From positions 760,689-824,688 of the forward strand of contig JANPWX010000076.1 of assembly GCA_024734555.1 (NCBI GenBank): a stretch of 64,000 nt of DNA, read 5' to 3'. Origin of the DNA: Trochalopteron elliotii. Lineage: Eukaryota > Chordata > Aves > Passeriformes > Leiothrichidae. This document shows positions 13,753-25,489 of the stretch, one piece after another. A program made the translations under genes and the position numbers. Position 1 is the stretch's first letter, and every line of letters begins with the position of its first letter. The notes below the pieces were generated by a model. That model was not told where the DNA came from. It saw only the letters and a list, made by a program, of their open reading frames with translations, and ran no database searches.

Positions 13753-16700
13753 GTGAGTGCAGTTCCAGAATATTTGTCTGATATGAAATCTGCTTTTAAG
13801 GTATAGTTGCCTGATTGTCTGTGCTTTGGCCTTTTTCTTTTCCATCATTTCAGATGACCCCCAAGAGCTGGTGGAAATGATGCAAAAGATATTACGAGCA
13901 GATGAAATTACAAAAATACAAGTCCTTGGAAAAGGCAAGAGGAAGAGGATAGAAATGATATTCTCAGAAAGTGAGGACAGTGACCTGGATAAAGAAAAGG
14001 TGAGTTTCTGTCTTTATGTGCCATATATTGTTAGGTCCATGAAAGAATGAAATAAACTGTAACTATTGATCCTTCATGATATAACACACAAAAGATGTAT
14101 AGTAAAGGTAGGAATACAGGCAGCCTTCACAAGGTACCTCAGCACAATAACCTGTCAGAGTAATTACTTAGGCCAATGGATTTTGTCCTTTTCTGTCAAG
14201 AGATGAGTGCTATTCAAGGCTTTGATGCTCTGTAGCTCCACTGCATTTTCCCCCATAAGACAGAAATCTGATTAGTGCATAGAAAAGGGAAGGGACCAGG
14301 TCTTCTGATGTGTGCTTTGTGCAGAGATCTGCAGTGACAAAATATAGTGAAGGAAAATGTAAAAGTTAACAAAGGAACAAATGCATTTTTTAAAACTACT
14401 AACCAAGAATGTCAAGTGCACAGTGAATAAAAATCTATGATATATTATGAAATACTGTAATGAAAGGCTCTATAGGAATGCAAAGACACTCTTACGCACT
14501 TTTTACAGGGGAAGATGATGAAACATATAAAAAGAAAGAAATCATTGCAGGCATCTGCTCCTGCCAACATCCTGACTCAGCTTGAAACATCTTTAATTAA
14601 CAAACAGGTAAACATCCATTTTCAGGAATTTTAATGTATTAGGCAAAAGCAATCTGAAAGGTATTTTTGAGGGAGGCATAGGATTTTTGCCATAGTGAAG
14701 TTAACAGTTCAAACAGATGTTGTTTTGGAAAACTGGTGAACAGAAAACAGAGACAAAGTACCTCACAGTTACATATTATACTGACCTGTCATTTTTAATT
14801 TCAATACGAATACTAATAGCTATGTTTGGTTACAGCTTTTATTAAAATGTACTTAGTCTGTTTATACAAGAGAATTTTTTGATTTAGCCAGATATTTTAA
14901 TGTTAGTTTTGATGCTTTTATTTTATGTTGTCGTTGCTCTAGATATCACAGTTGTTTGGGGTTTTTTTCAGAGAGAACCATATTCAGGAAGCAACTTTCT
15001 ATACAGTGAAAGTAGCAGTGATGATGAAGAGCCTTTATTTCAACTCTCCAAGGTAGAACTATGTGCCAAAATTAAAAGTCTCAAGAGGAAGCTGACAGAT
15101 ACCATGAGAGAAAACTGCCGCCTAAGGCAGTCCCTGGTGATGCTTCAAGGTAAAGTTGGAAGTATTTTGATAAAGAGGAAAGCCTGAAGGTCAGGAAAAG
15201 CTTGATTTATAAGAGGCCTTTTGGATGGGAATTATGGATGCTCAAGAACCTGACATGATCAAGGCCTACCATTACCACCAAAGTCTGTGATACATGGCAG
15301 CATTTAATTCCAGCAGCACTTACTGTCATACACAGAAGCCATGCAATCATAGAGTTAGAAATGAAAAAAATCTGTCTAAATCCTGTCAGTTGTTCCCAAG
15401 AGAACCTTTCTGCATGCTGTGTAACCATTGGCTAAGCTCAAATACTTCACTGACCAGTCCAACTAACCTTATTTACTAGCAGTCTTTCTTGATCAATATT
15501 TAATTTATTCTGAAATTACTTAATTTCTGATTACTTTGATGATTCCTCATTACCGATAATCTGAGTTAATTTCAGATGCACCAAATTTAATTCTTTCCCA
15601 GAGATGAAATATTTTGTTCCTCTGTAAATGAATTCTTCATCTCTTAGTGATCATCTCTGAAGTGCCTCTTGCTTGTCCCTGTCCCTTACTCTGAGGCAGC
15701 CAAAACTGAACCCAAAATTTCAAACCATTAGTGAATGAATCAGGTTTAAAGAGCATTTACTCTTTCCCTTGCCAGCTACACCATACCATCCCTAGACAGT
15801 CTGGTATCTGATTTCTTTATTGTCACATGATTTTGCAACTGTTTATTATTTTCATTTCCCACCTGACTGCATTTCTTACATTATTCATCTTGGTTTGAAT
15901 CATTCATCTCCGCATTTTAAAATATTATTTGTAAAAATTTTTCTTAGTGTCTAACAACTTTTCTCACACTTCTAAGTCAATTTACCTTCCATCCTGAGAA
16001 ATTATCTTAGTCTTTTAGAGTATTTTCGGTAATTTAATGATTCTCTATCTTGCTGATATGTCATCTCTTGCATCCTTTTTGCTCTGCATTGATTCTTCTT
16101 AGTGGATGCAATAGAAGCTTATATTTGAAAAATACTACTTTGAGGAAAGGTTATTTAAAACATATTCTCTATAAATTAAGAAAAAAGGAAAAGCCTCTGC
16201 AGTCTGTGTAATTTCTTTGAAGGAAAAAAAAAAATCAGACATCACTTAGCCCATATTCAATAGCTTTAGGGACTTGTGGAGATTTTGAGATTGTAAAATG
16301 AAAAAGAGAAATAGTCTGTTTTGTGCCATGTTGGGCATAAACCAGTAGTTCCTCTTAGCCTTGCACTGAACTGATCTGTTCTAGAAACTGAAGCCAGATC
16401 TTCATGGGTGGGGACAGCAGAATGGCAGGAAAGCATTTGAGAGAGGAGGATAAAGTATATTGAAATGTCTTTGCTGACTAGTTTGAGTCTTTTGCGTTCT
16501 GACAGGAATCTAATTGCAAAAATATCCCTGCTTATGTAATTTGAATCTGAAAGCTTCAATTACTGTTTTAGCTCTCACTTTTCATCTGATTTCAGTGTTG
16601 CCACAGGCAGTCACTCATTTTGAGGAACTGGTAGGGATGGCTGAAGCGCTGCTCAAAGGGGGAGTGACATCATCTACGTCCAGTCTGCATCCACACGGTG

Positions 16701-19700
16701 TTTGGAAGGCATCTCACCATCCATTAGCAGATTCCTATGCAGCTATGCATAGTAACTCCAGCTCACCAATAACTTTGAATGTGGAAGATGAAGAGCAACA
16801 AACTGAAAAACAGGTCAGTTAAAAGGCAATTCCAGGCATAAAACTTCATACAGTCTAAAGTTTACTGCTATTGCATAATATAAAAAGTAAGCATCAGTAA
16901 AATAATTTGTCATCATTGCATTGATAACATAACTAATGTGCTCCTTTTGTGCAGAATGCTCTTTCCATGAGAAGCATTATCTTTTGTTCAGTGTCCTGTA
17001 CACTCTCAAATTCACTTTAATTTTGGTGATCTTGTATATCTGTGGCTAAGGGCAGAATGTGGACGCAGGAAGAAAATACCAAGATCCAGGGATAACTTCC
17101 AGCCTAATTGTTTGGATGCCAAAGGGGAATGATGGTATTTCAAAGAAAACCTAAGAAGAATACCAGCAGTCTGTTCAAACTGTTAATTTGTAATTGGAAG
17201 CTGCTATGTTTCTTCTCCTGTTCCAGCAGTTAAGCAGAAATACATGTATACAGAAATACTGAGTAAAGAAGTTCCTTTATTCTCTGCAATTATAACAGAA
17301 CATGATTGAGAAATCTAAGGCACAGAGGCTGTACATGAAAAAAGTGAAGGCATAACCAAAAGAATGATTCCAGCATCTGTATTCACAATTTACATAAGCA
17401 TTATGCACTGGGTCATGCTAATCCATCCAAATCATTCTTGTGTGTTGTCATGGAGTGCTAAAATCCAAAGAAGTCTGTTAAGAATTATCGTGGTATGTTT
17501 TGACTGCATACTGCAAACCACAAAATTTGACCTAACATCTTCAAAGAAATGAAAAGACCTAATTTTCTGAGCAACCTACCTTAGTAGAGGTAGCTCAAAA
17601 TTGCCTATTAGTAGAGTTCAAATTCTTAGGCTATACCACTGCTGTGTGCAGAAACCACTCTCAAAGCCCAGAACCAGATGTCACAGTTCTTAGGGCATGT
17701 CTGCTCACAGGCAGGAATATTTGCTTGGGCACAGTGCCTGCTAGCAAGGCAGTACAGAAACCACGCCAGAACTGGACCACAGCCAGCCTGCATGGAGTGC
17801 AAGCAGAAGGGTTTTGCTATGTCTCCTGTCTCCACTAGTGAGTAATAAGGATGGCCTGGTGAAGGGTTTGCGAGGATGCATGGGGTCCTTAGTCTGCCCC
17901 ACACTTCCTTCTGGAAAGCAATCAAGCTGTGTGTATAGTCCCAAACACTGAGCGGTATGGTATGCAAGAGTGGTGTTATCTCAAGCACACTGTTTGCAGA
18001 AATTACTTGTGAAATTGTGGTTTAAAAATAGAAAATGAAGAAGATATTTCAGTGGTAATACTATATAATATTTCTAGAAAACTACAATAGTTATGCCTAT
18101 GACCAATTTTGTTTTCCAGTTCAAGATCGAAAAGTGGCAGATTGCACTTTGTAACAAGAGCAAACCTCAAAAATTTATAAATGACTTGATGCAAGCACTT
18201 TATACACACGAATACATGGCTACACACAGCCTGACAGGTGCAAAGTCCTCCTCTTCAAAGGATAAAGCAGCAAAACCAGCTATGAATCAGAATGAAGTTC
18301 AGGAAATCATAGGTGATGACTTGTTAATGTTACTCATTGTGGCTCTGACTTGACCGGGGGCTTTCTCAGAGGGAGGGGCTGTCATGCTTCACAGCTGGTC
18401 TACTCAGGTGATGAGCTGCTTGCTATTTCCTTCTTCAGCTACATGCCTTTTAAAACCATCTGTTAAAAACGCTGCCAGTGAAATGCTAAGTAGTAGTATT
18501 TCTATTGTGTGAATTATGTGGGTTTTGTTCAGGTGACTGCTCAGACACAGTGATATTGTAAATTTCTTTAGCCTTTGGAACAGTCAAACTTGGAGCACAA
18601 TGATAACAGATAAGAGAAGGCAAAAAGAGGACACACTTGGATCAAATTTTAAATTATGTCTGCTGTGTTTTGAAGTTTAGTGAATGTTATGATTTCTGAC
18701 ATTTTAAATAGCGCTAGAGGCAAAATGAGACTGTATAGAAGACAGAAATAGTGATCAGAGAAGCAAACAAAATTTGATTTATGCTGAGGTTTACAGCAAA
18801 AAATATTTGGTGTCTAGGACAGAAAATAATTTCAGATGGAAGATAACTTCAGATGGAAATATCAGCTTTAAAGGAAACAGTATTTTGTGAGCATATGAAG
18901 CCAAATTTTAATTGGATTCACACCTATAACTAAACACTAGAACAATATAGCCTTAATTACTGTACTATAATTCCTCCCCCATTGCCATTCCCTTGGACTT
19001 CTGCAGTTCTCTTGGTTCCCTTCTCAGCTTAGCTCCAGTTCCTGTACTTTAGTACAGTTTTGTGGAATTTAGCCAGCAGTTTCAAAAGTTACCAGTTGCA
19101 AAAACCTTTTTTCCTTAAGAACCTTGTTAGAAAAAAGGCCCTAAGTCAAGAGAGATAAAAGGAAAGAGTGTGTAGGATGGTAAAAATATATTTAGAGGCA
19201 GAAAGATGACACAGTTTCAGAATGACATTTGAGAAAAATGAAAAATATTTAATGGGTTGAGAAAAATGGTTGGACTCAATCATAATGGTCTTTTTCAACC
19301 CAAATGATTTTATGATTCTAAATCTTGCTAGTGCCTAGACAAAACTGAAAAGGGAAGCAGAGAAGGTAATCAGGGCATGGAATATAGCATGTTGTGGAGA
19401 ATTCAATGACAAAGCCTATAAAGAAATCAAAGAACTTTGTTAAGGTAGAAGAGAATACTCTTGAATTTAAAAAGAAAATTGTCAACATTATACAAGAGAA
19501 AAAGAAAAATTAGAAGGAAGGTTGGGAGTTCTAGGACTGTAGAAAATGAGTTAGTAGATCAGTTTATTTAAAGAGGATGGAAATTGTAAGACTTCAAAAT
19601 AAAATGAAATGAAAGGGCAGGAAATCAAGGGGAGGGAAGATGATGGAAAAGAAGGGAGCAGGAATTGCATTCCTTATGTTGAGTCCTCTTACTATTGCAT

Positions 19701-22700
19701 TCAAAAAATGTGGCTAGGCAAAACAAAAGGGAACTTTTTAGAAAAAAATGGCATCACCTGCATATGAAAATTAATGAGGGAAAAAAAAAGTAAGATTCAG
19801 AGTCACAAGGACTGATGAGGATAGGAAAAGGACTCTGATCAAGAACAGAACATAAGGACAGAGGATTAGCAAGCACAGATCACTCACTGCAGAAGCCCTT
19901 GCGGTCCTGGAGTTCCTTTTGAGTCTGCTAAGAGCAGGCACAGCAATGTGGAAGGCACAAAGGAAAACAGGAGCTGGCATGTATAAAATCTATGAAGGAG
20001 TTTGTAAAGATAGTGAAGTAACTAGAGTGGAAGATGAAGTAGCTGGAACTTCAAAAGATGCAAGAAATATATTTTATATTGCACATCTCTTGTTTCCTTG
20101 AATTGAAGGCTCCATATATATATATATATATATAAAATCTCTTTATTTTGCAGGAATCACAAAACAGTTGTTTCCAAACACAGATGATGCTTTAATTAGG
20201 CGAATGATGGGACAAAAACTGAACAATTGCACCAAGAAGCCAATTTTAAGCAAAGATCTTAACTCAGGTGCTTTTCAGAAACATAGCTTTTGGTAAGTCA
20301 AATTAAAAAAATGCCTGCACTGTGTAATTCTGCATATTACTTCATAATAATAAAATCTGAAAGCAGTCTTAAAATTCAGATAACAATACATATTTACCTA
20401 GTTGGCATATGCACTACCAAGCCAGTAAATATTTCCATGAGTTTGTACAAAAAGTACATCATACAGAAGCAGTCCAACTTAACATTACTGCACAAAAATA
20501 GTTATTGGTTCCAGACAAAGCAGCACAAGATTATTAAATTAGAGGAAGAGAAAACAGAAGTAAACACATGGAGTTGCTTTGCTCAATATGTCTATTTTAG
20601 ATTTGGCATTTATCTTTCTTATTATTCTCTGGCTCTCCAGAGACCAGTCAATTCCATTTTCATGTCACCTGTTGTACCCCAATTAACCCACAAGTGGATA
20701 TAAGGAAAATCGCACCTCTTTGGTATGTATTTATAGGAGTATTGTAGGAGAGCTAAGTTGGCAATCCTTTACTGCCAAAAGAGTCTAAATTATTGGATCA
20801 GAGGAATTATTAAATAACATCTTACCTATTATGGGCATTTTTGCCTTGTGAATAAACTAATATAAAATTACCAAACTCATGGCTACAGTGGTGAAGTCAG
20901 GTATTTGCACAGTACTGTTTCCACATATACCAAATGTACATATCACAGAATGATGGAGCTGGAAGTGACCTCTGTAGGCTGGCTGGTCCAACCCCTGCTG
21001 CTCCAAGCAGGGTCACCCAGACCAGGTTGCTCAGAGCCCTGTAGGGTTTGGCTGTGTGTATCTACAAAGGCAGAAACTCCACCACATCTCTGGGCACCCT
21101 GCACCACTGCTCTGCCACCCTCATGGTGTTTCCTGATGTTCAGACAGGACCACCTGGATTTCCATTTCTGCCCATTGCCTCTGGTTCTACCGTGGCCCCA
21201 CTGAGAAGAGCCTCCATTTACTTTACACTCTCCCATCAGACATAAGTGCACATAGATAAGATCAGCCTGAGCCTTCTTGAGTCTAAACAGGCCCAGCTGC
21301 CTCAGCCCCTCCCCAAGAACCCCATAAGAAATGAGCAAGGAATAGGACAAGAGATTAAAATAGGGTGACAGGGAAAAGAGATTTGTCCTTACTTAGACTT
21401 TCTATACTGAAGTAACATTTTTCTTCTTCCTGGTTCACTTATCTCCTGCATGTTTTTAAAATCCAAATTTGCAACTGTAAGACACTTAATAAGAAAAAAA
21501 CCAACACAACAAAGCAAAAACCCCCAACAACAAATAAGAAGCACCCCAAGATATTTGACTATGTTATGATACAAATGTTTGAAAAGTAGTAGTGCTTTGC
21601 TTCTAAAATTCCTTTCTAAGCCACCTCGTGGTACTCCATGGACCACCAGTGGTCTGTGAATTATTACTTGAGAAATACTTACAGAATATGTGTTAGGAAA
21701 ATCCACATGCACAGGGTTTTCCATCTGGAAACAATAAACAAATGCACCAGCCTGGCAAAAATAAAGTTTACTATGTTAATGCTTTTTTCCTAGGGATAAG
21801 AAAACTTCATAAATCAAAGGTCCTGTGTATTTGTAACATACAGTATGCAATGATTCACTGCAGTGTTTTTCCTTGTCCTTAACACAGGCATGAAAAATAA
21901 CACCACACCAAACCACAGATTTTGTCTTCTCTGAAAGTATTAAAATCTTAAATATTTTAAATCTTTATCATCATCAGATGGATCCATAAATTTTGCTGAT
22001 TCCTAAGTCTTCTAATGTACACAGTCTTCCTGAAGCCTTGATAGGAAGACCTTGACTATACTAAAACTATTCTGGGTTGTTATTTAATACTGTCTATAGA
22101 CCTTCCAATTTAAACTCAATATTTTTAAAATGCCCTTTCAATATTTTAAAAATGCCCTTATGTCTGTTATTGATCAGTGCTTATATAAAATCCAGTCCAA
22201 CATCCATTGTAACCAATTCAGATATTGCCTGAATAGTGCCTTCTGAACTGATGCATTTGTAATGGATTTTTTTTTTACATCTATTAAGCATTCCCTCACT
22301 GTCAAAGCATTGAGCACCATATAAGTAATCCAGATAACTTGGTGATTCCTTTAACTCAGATGACACACATTCTCTGTCAGAAAAATAAGACAATTTAAAA
22401 GTGCTCATAATCTCACTGTTACTCCTTCAGTCCACCTTCCAGCAATGAAGTACAGGCAGGGGTAGAGAAAATTCTGTTGTGCAGTACCTAAAGTAACCAC
22501 TTACCACACAAGTTACTAACTTTAAAAACTGGTGATGCTGCATCTTTTATTTCCTCCCTTGCTGCTATTTCTTCCTTACCCACCTCCTCCACCTTTCCCT
22601 AGAGCAGAATTATGATTCAAGAGAAAAAAATTAGAGTCAAATCCAATGAGACAGACAAGTTTCCATCTCAGATCCATGAAGCTGAGGTGAAACAAGGAAA

Positions 22701-23099
22701 AGGGAAATGTGACAGTGAAGGAAAGTATTTAACTAGCTAACAAACAAACTCTGCAGCTTGGAAACTAAGAACAGTACTAATTGCACATTTAATGTTAATA
22801 TCTCAAACTTAGTTATAAATTGTCTCAACAGTGGTTCAACAGCTGCTCCTCAGGGCATCATCTCTTCGGCTGTTCCTCCTTGCACACAAGACCAGCAGGA
22901 TGATGATTCACCAGCTGCTAATGCACAACTTCAGCAAAGTAACAGCTGCCTGACTCCTCCACCTCGCACCCCAGAAGGTCAGCAGGAGTGTCCCAAACCC
23001 ACTTCTTCGAAGGTGGAGCCTCAACTCGCCAGCAGCTCACCAGCGCCCTCTCCCAACCAGGGTTGTGGACAGGATCTCAGGAATTCAGACAAGGAATAG
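13557..23099 (+). CDS. BEND6: BEND6, BEN domain-containing protein 6 (8 coding exons joined)
   Basis: Joining 13557-13752, 13854-13999, 14509-14607, 14972-15149, 16596-16813, 18120-18312, 20154-20292 and 22832-23099 gives one open frame of 1437 nt and 478 residues, every junction flanked by GT and AG. Residues 148-385 match human BEND6 closely: an acidic Ser-rich patch (SSSDDEE), a coiled coil around 173-206 (LCAKIKSL), and the BEN domain around 280-385 (KWQIA, KPQKFINDLM, QLFPNTDD). In mammals BEND6 is a nuclear protein that binds RBPJ/CBF1 and dampens Notch target transcription in neurons; the BEN domain is a DNA/protein-binding module. Basic clusters (KGKRKR at 92-97, HIKRKK in exon 4) could serve as nuclear localisation signals. 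The human protein is 279 residues and its Met1 corresponds to Met75 here, so this version has extra N- and C-terminal exons. Start chosen at 13557, the first ATG after the acceptor; TAA lies just upstream at 13552. Confidence 0.92.
13854..13999 (+). CDS. BEND6: BEND6 exon 3 (residues 66-114)
   Basis: Acceptor TTTCAG at 13853, donor GTGAGT at 14000. Encodes MQKILRADEITK, which aligns with the human N-terminus MQKIVQTDEITN, followed by the basic KGKRKR cluster and an acidic SESEDSD stretch. Confidence 0.88.
14509..14607 (+). CDS. BEND6: BEND6 exon 4, symmetric 99-nt exon (residues 115-147)
   Basis: Bounded by TTTTACAG and CAG|GTAAAC, exactly 33 codons in phase 0 at both ends, open throughout. 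It encodes a Lys/Arg-rich segment (KHIKRKKS) and then a Ser/Ala/Thr stretch. The human protein passes straight from DMDKGQ to RDPYSG, so this exon has no counterpart there. It could be included or skipped without changing frame. Confidence 0.65.
14972..15149 (+). CDS. BEND6: BEND6 exon 5 (residues 148-206)
   Basis: Acceptor TTTTTCAG at 14971, donor GTAAAG at 15150. Encodes REPYSG, the SSSDDEE patch and a Leu/Lys/Arg coiled coil (ELCAKIKSLKRKL, RQSLVMLQ) conserved with human. Confidence 0.93.
16596..16813 (+). CDS. BEND6: BEND6 exon 6 (residues 207-279)
   Basis: Acceptor GATTTCAG at 16595, donor GTCAGT at 16814. Encodes VLPQAVTHFEELVGMAEALL, near identical to human, followed by a variable Ser/Thr/Asn-rich linker before the BEN domain. 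Confidence 0.93.
18120..18312 (+). CDS. BEND6: BEND6 exon 7, BEN domain first half (residues 280-344)
   Basis: Acceptor GTTTTCCAG at 18119, donor GTGATG at 18313. Encodes IEKWQIALCNKSKPQKFIND and EYMATHSLTGAKSS, the most conserved part of the BEN domain. Confidence 0.95.
19255..19322 (+). mobile_element. CR1 LINE 3'-terminal remnant
   Basis: Short remnant reading TTGGACTCAATCATAATGG and ending AAATGATTTTATGATTCTA, the last bases of a CR1 copy in + orientation, in BEND6 intron 7. Confidence 0.75.
20112..20135. repeat. (TA)n microsatellite beside the exon 8 acceptor
   Basis: About ten TA dinucleotides end some 18 bases before the acceptor of BEND6 exon 8, within the usual branch-point window. 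Confidence 0.9.
20154..20292 (+). CDS. BEND6: BEND6 exon 8, BEN domain second half (residues 344-390)
   Basis: Acceptor TTTTGCAG at 20153 lies shortly after a (TA)n microsatellite. Encodes KQLFPNTDD and GQKLNNCTKKP, conserved with human. The donor GTAAGT at 20293 is a perfect match and joins exon 9 in frame. If it were read through, TAA at 20294 would end the protein at a Trp, giving a short form closer in length to the human one. Confidence 0.9.
20944..21330 (-). mobile_element. CR1 LINE 3'-end fragment
   Basis: On the + strand it opens with ATCACAGAATGATGGAGCTGG and continues GGTCCAACCCCTGCTGCTC, the reverse complement of the avian CR1 3' end. It is truncated at its 5' end near 21330. Sits in BEND6 intron 8. 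Confidence 0.93.
22832..23099 (+). CDS. BEND6: BEND6 exon 9, C-terminal Ser/Pro-rich tail (residues 390-478)
   Basis: Acceptor GTCTCAACAG at 22831; the two bases TG left by exon 8 complete a Cys codon and open an 88-codon frame to TAG at 23097. The segment is rich in Ser, Pro and Gln (SNSCLTPPPRTPEGQQ) and locally GC-rich in an AT-rich region, as expected for a coding exon. Human BEND6 instead ends NLNSQDIK, so this tail is absent from that protein. No domain recognised; likely disordered. Confidence 0.75.
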
Positions 23100-24189
23100 C
23101 AGAAGGTGTTTCATTCCAGCTCACATGCTCAATGGAGATTAAGAAGCAGTATAAGATAAAAAATAAATAATATCTAAATTGTACTAGATATATGGTAGTG
23201 TCCAATAGTGGACAGAGATAGAAGCCTGAGAACCTTTTTCTCAAACAAATGAAAATCCCATAGTCTAGAAAAAAAAATGAAGGCATATTAATATCTTTGG
23301 ATTTAAGATGTTATAAGATATATGCATGTTATGAGGTAATTAAAATTTGTACTGAAGAATACAAGTAGAGTTCCCCTTAGTTAGAAAAAAACATTATTTA
23401 AAGTACTACCAAAAGAATATATATGAGGAACCATGATTCCCCTTGCTTTCACCTTAAGGGAAAACTGCTTAACCAATCAAAGAAAGCTATTGTATATTAA
23501 TGCAAAAAAGATACAGTGATACGAGGAGAAAATAGAAAGATCTCCTAGTGAAATGAAGACTGTGGCCAGCAGAGGAGTAGAAAGCACAGGGCCACATAAG
23601 CAGAGAAGAAGAAATAAAATAGATGTTTAAGGCTGCTACTAACTTGGAAAACAAAAAAACTTTCTTAGGGCAATGAAACTACAATTTTCAAGATACCCAC
23701 AGAAAAAAAGTGGTTATTTTTTAACCTCTCAAAGTAGGAAAGGCAATAGAAGAAGCCATGTTCCTTTATAGCTCAGGGAAGAGTCAGGAGAGCATGGTTA
23801 GTTATGGAAGCCATTCTCTTTCAGGGATTCTGCTGCTGGTACTCTGCTACTCTGCTACTTTGGCAGCTCTTACTCTCTCTTCTTCTCTGACCATCAGGTC
23901 CATAGGATAAGGGTGCTTGGTCCCTTCAGTTGGGAAATAGAGGACACTTCAGCAGAAGCAACTAGCAAAGGGCAGAGTTGGCAGCTTCTACTCCCTGTGT
24001 TTTGATTTTGGTATGCTACCCCTTGCTTAGAGAAAAGGTGGACAGGCAGAATATTTCTCATGGGACTAGGACCAGAAAAATTCCAGTATCTGGGCAGTTC
24101 CCCTTGAGATCTGACACCACTTCTTCCAGGAAGCAGCTGGCAGTCACACAAACCCTGTAACAGCCTTAGGAGGAGGAGTGGAAGGTACA

Positions 24190-24350
24190 AGTTCCCCAGG
24201 GCAGTGGTCACAGCACCAAGCCTGGCAAAGTTCAAGAAGTGTTTGGACAGAGCTCTCAGGCACATGGTGACTCTTGGGGTGTCCTGCACAGGGCCAGAAG
24301 CTGGCCAATGGGTCCCTTCCAATTCAGCATGTTCTATGGTTCTGTGACTT
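24190..24350 (+). mobile_element. CR1 LINE 3'-end remnant
   Basis: Degraded CR1 3' end in + orientation ending in CATGTTCTATGGTTCTGTGA, preceded by AAGCCTGGCAAAGTTCAAG, the usual CR1 3' untranslated sequence. It lies inside the probable BEND6 3' untranslated region. Confidence 0.8.
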
Positions 24351-24980
24351 TTTTCCTTGCTGACTGATTTCAGGTTTACAGTGTGCTGACATGGGAAGGA
24401 GAGAACACTTGGGACTATAGCTTTTCTGTTTGAGTATACTTTTCCCAGAACTGAGAGTACTATTAGCTGAATCTATTTCAAACATGGCAAACAAGCAACT
24501 AATGAATCAGATTGGAAAAATGAAATTATATTAAGTTGAAAAAATCTAGCTTGATTTAAGGAGGATTTCAGGACATCTGAGTTACAGAAATAAATTAGAA
24601 ATAATATTAGGGTGAACACTGAAAAAAAAATCCAAAGATAAGGTTATCATCCAAATACCGCTGAAGGGAAGTGCTACAAATCTAATAGTTCTAGAGCAAG
24701 GCACTAATAGAATGCACTGTGGAGAAGACTTTTGTGGGCTGGGGTACAAATTAAGTTATTTGCCATCCTTTTTCATCTCTCACCTAACAATTCCTTGTAG
24801 ATAGGATCAGGATGAAAGCAGGTATGAAATACTTTAGTTCTATCTCATGCTATTAACTACCATCTATAAAATGTAACAGAAGGATGTTCACTATTATGTA
24901 AATTTTGTATATGTAATTGTATGTACAGCATATATAATAATGTATATAGTTAATCATATTTTTGAAGTGACTTTCTATCA

Positions 24981-24986
24981 AATAAA
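24981..24986 (+). terminator. BEND6: poly(A) signal AATAAA, candidate BEND6 end
   Basis: AATAAA followed within about 30 bases by a GT-rich element (TGTCTTAGTGCTG). It faces a minus-strand AATAAA at 25020-25015, so two transcripts could end tail to tail. Confidence 0.45.
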
Positions 24987-25014
24987 ATGAAACATTACTA
25001 TGTCTTAGTGCTGC

Positions 25015-25489
25015 TTTATTGTCCTCACTGTCTAATGGGCCCTTTCTTACATCAGCCTCTGTGGTACACTCTAACATTACAAGGTTGGAGTTTTTCTCTC
25101 ATACATTTTTTGGGTTTTTTTCTTTTTCGTTAATAACTGTTCTGAAGCCAGCTTCTGTAAAGCTTGTCATTTTACCTGGGGAAGGAGCTGGCCCACCTCA
25201 CAAGGGCACTGTAACCTTAAAGCTGTCACAGCTGATGTTGCACAGCTGCAGCTGTGTGTCAAAGCCCCTGGGCAGGTAGACGGAGCCCAAGGCGAGCAGC
25301 TGCTCTCCCTGTGGCTGGTGCAGCGCTGCAGATCCCACTGTACTGTGTGCTTTTCCATTCTGCTGGCTTGGTAAGTTGGCAAAGGAAAACCAATGGGGCT
25401 GGCAGCTCACCACAAAAAGTACAGGAGGAGTTTCATGGTAGGGTGGAGGGCCTGTTCCCAGGCATGGGCCAGGGAGATAGGTGGGTATT
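25015..25489 (-). CDS. unassigned minus-strand candidate terminal exon with poly(A) signal
   Basis: Read on the minus strand, a long pyrimidine tract ending TTTTGTCCAG precedes 25489. From there one frame stays open to TGA at 25200-25198, and AATAAA follows at 25020-25015. The frame continues upstream to an ATG at 25509 (103 codons), but the acceptor suggests translation enters from an earlier exon. The segment is GC-richer than its surroundings and ends with a Cys-containing, strand-like pattern (LPRGFDTQLQLC). I do not recognise the protein and saw no upstream exon on the minus strand up to the CR1 block. It may be the last exon of an unannotated gene, a relic, or chance. Confidence 0.35.

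Larger units (their letters stand above)
23100..25000 (+). other. BEND6: probable BEND6 3' untranslated region
   Basis: No coding signal. Possible poly(A) signals lie at 23162, near 23611, and at 24981. The region contains one CR1 3'-end remnant (24190-24350). Which signal is used cannot be decided from sequence. Confidence 0.5.

Noticed and set aside
15600..16080. Possible ancient CR1 copy in BEND6 intron 5
   Set aside because: A few phrases such as CAGCCAAAACTGAACCCAA recall CR1, but similarity is too weak to call.
20290..20703. 137-codon + strand open frame after BEND6 exon 8
   Set aside because: It begins at the exon 8 donor, is AT-rich and low in complexity, and fits intronic chance.
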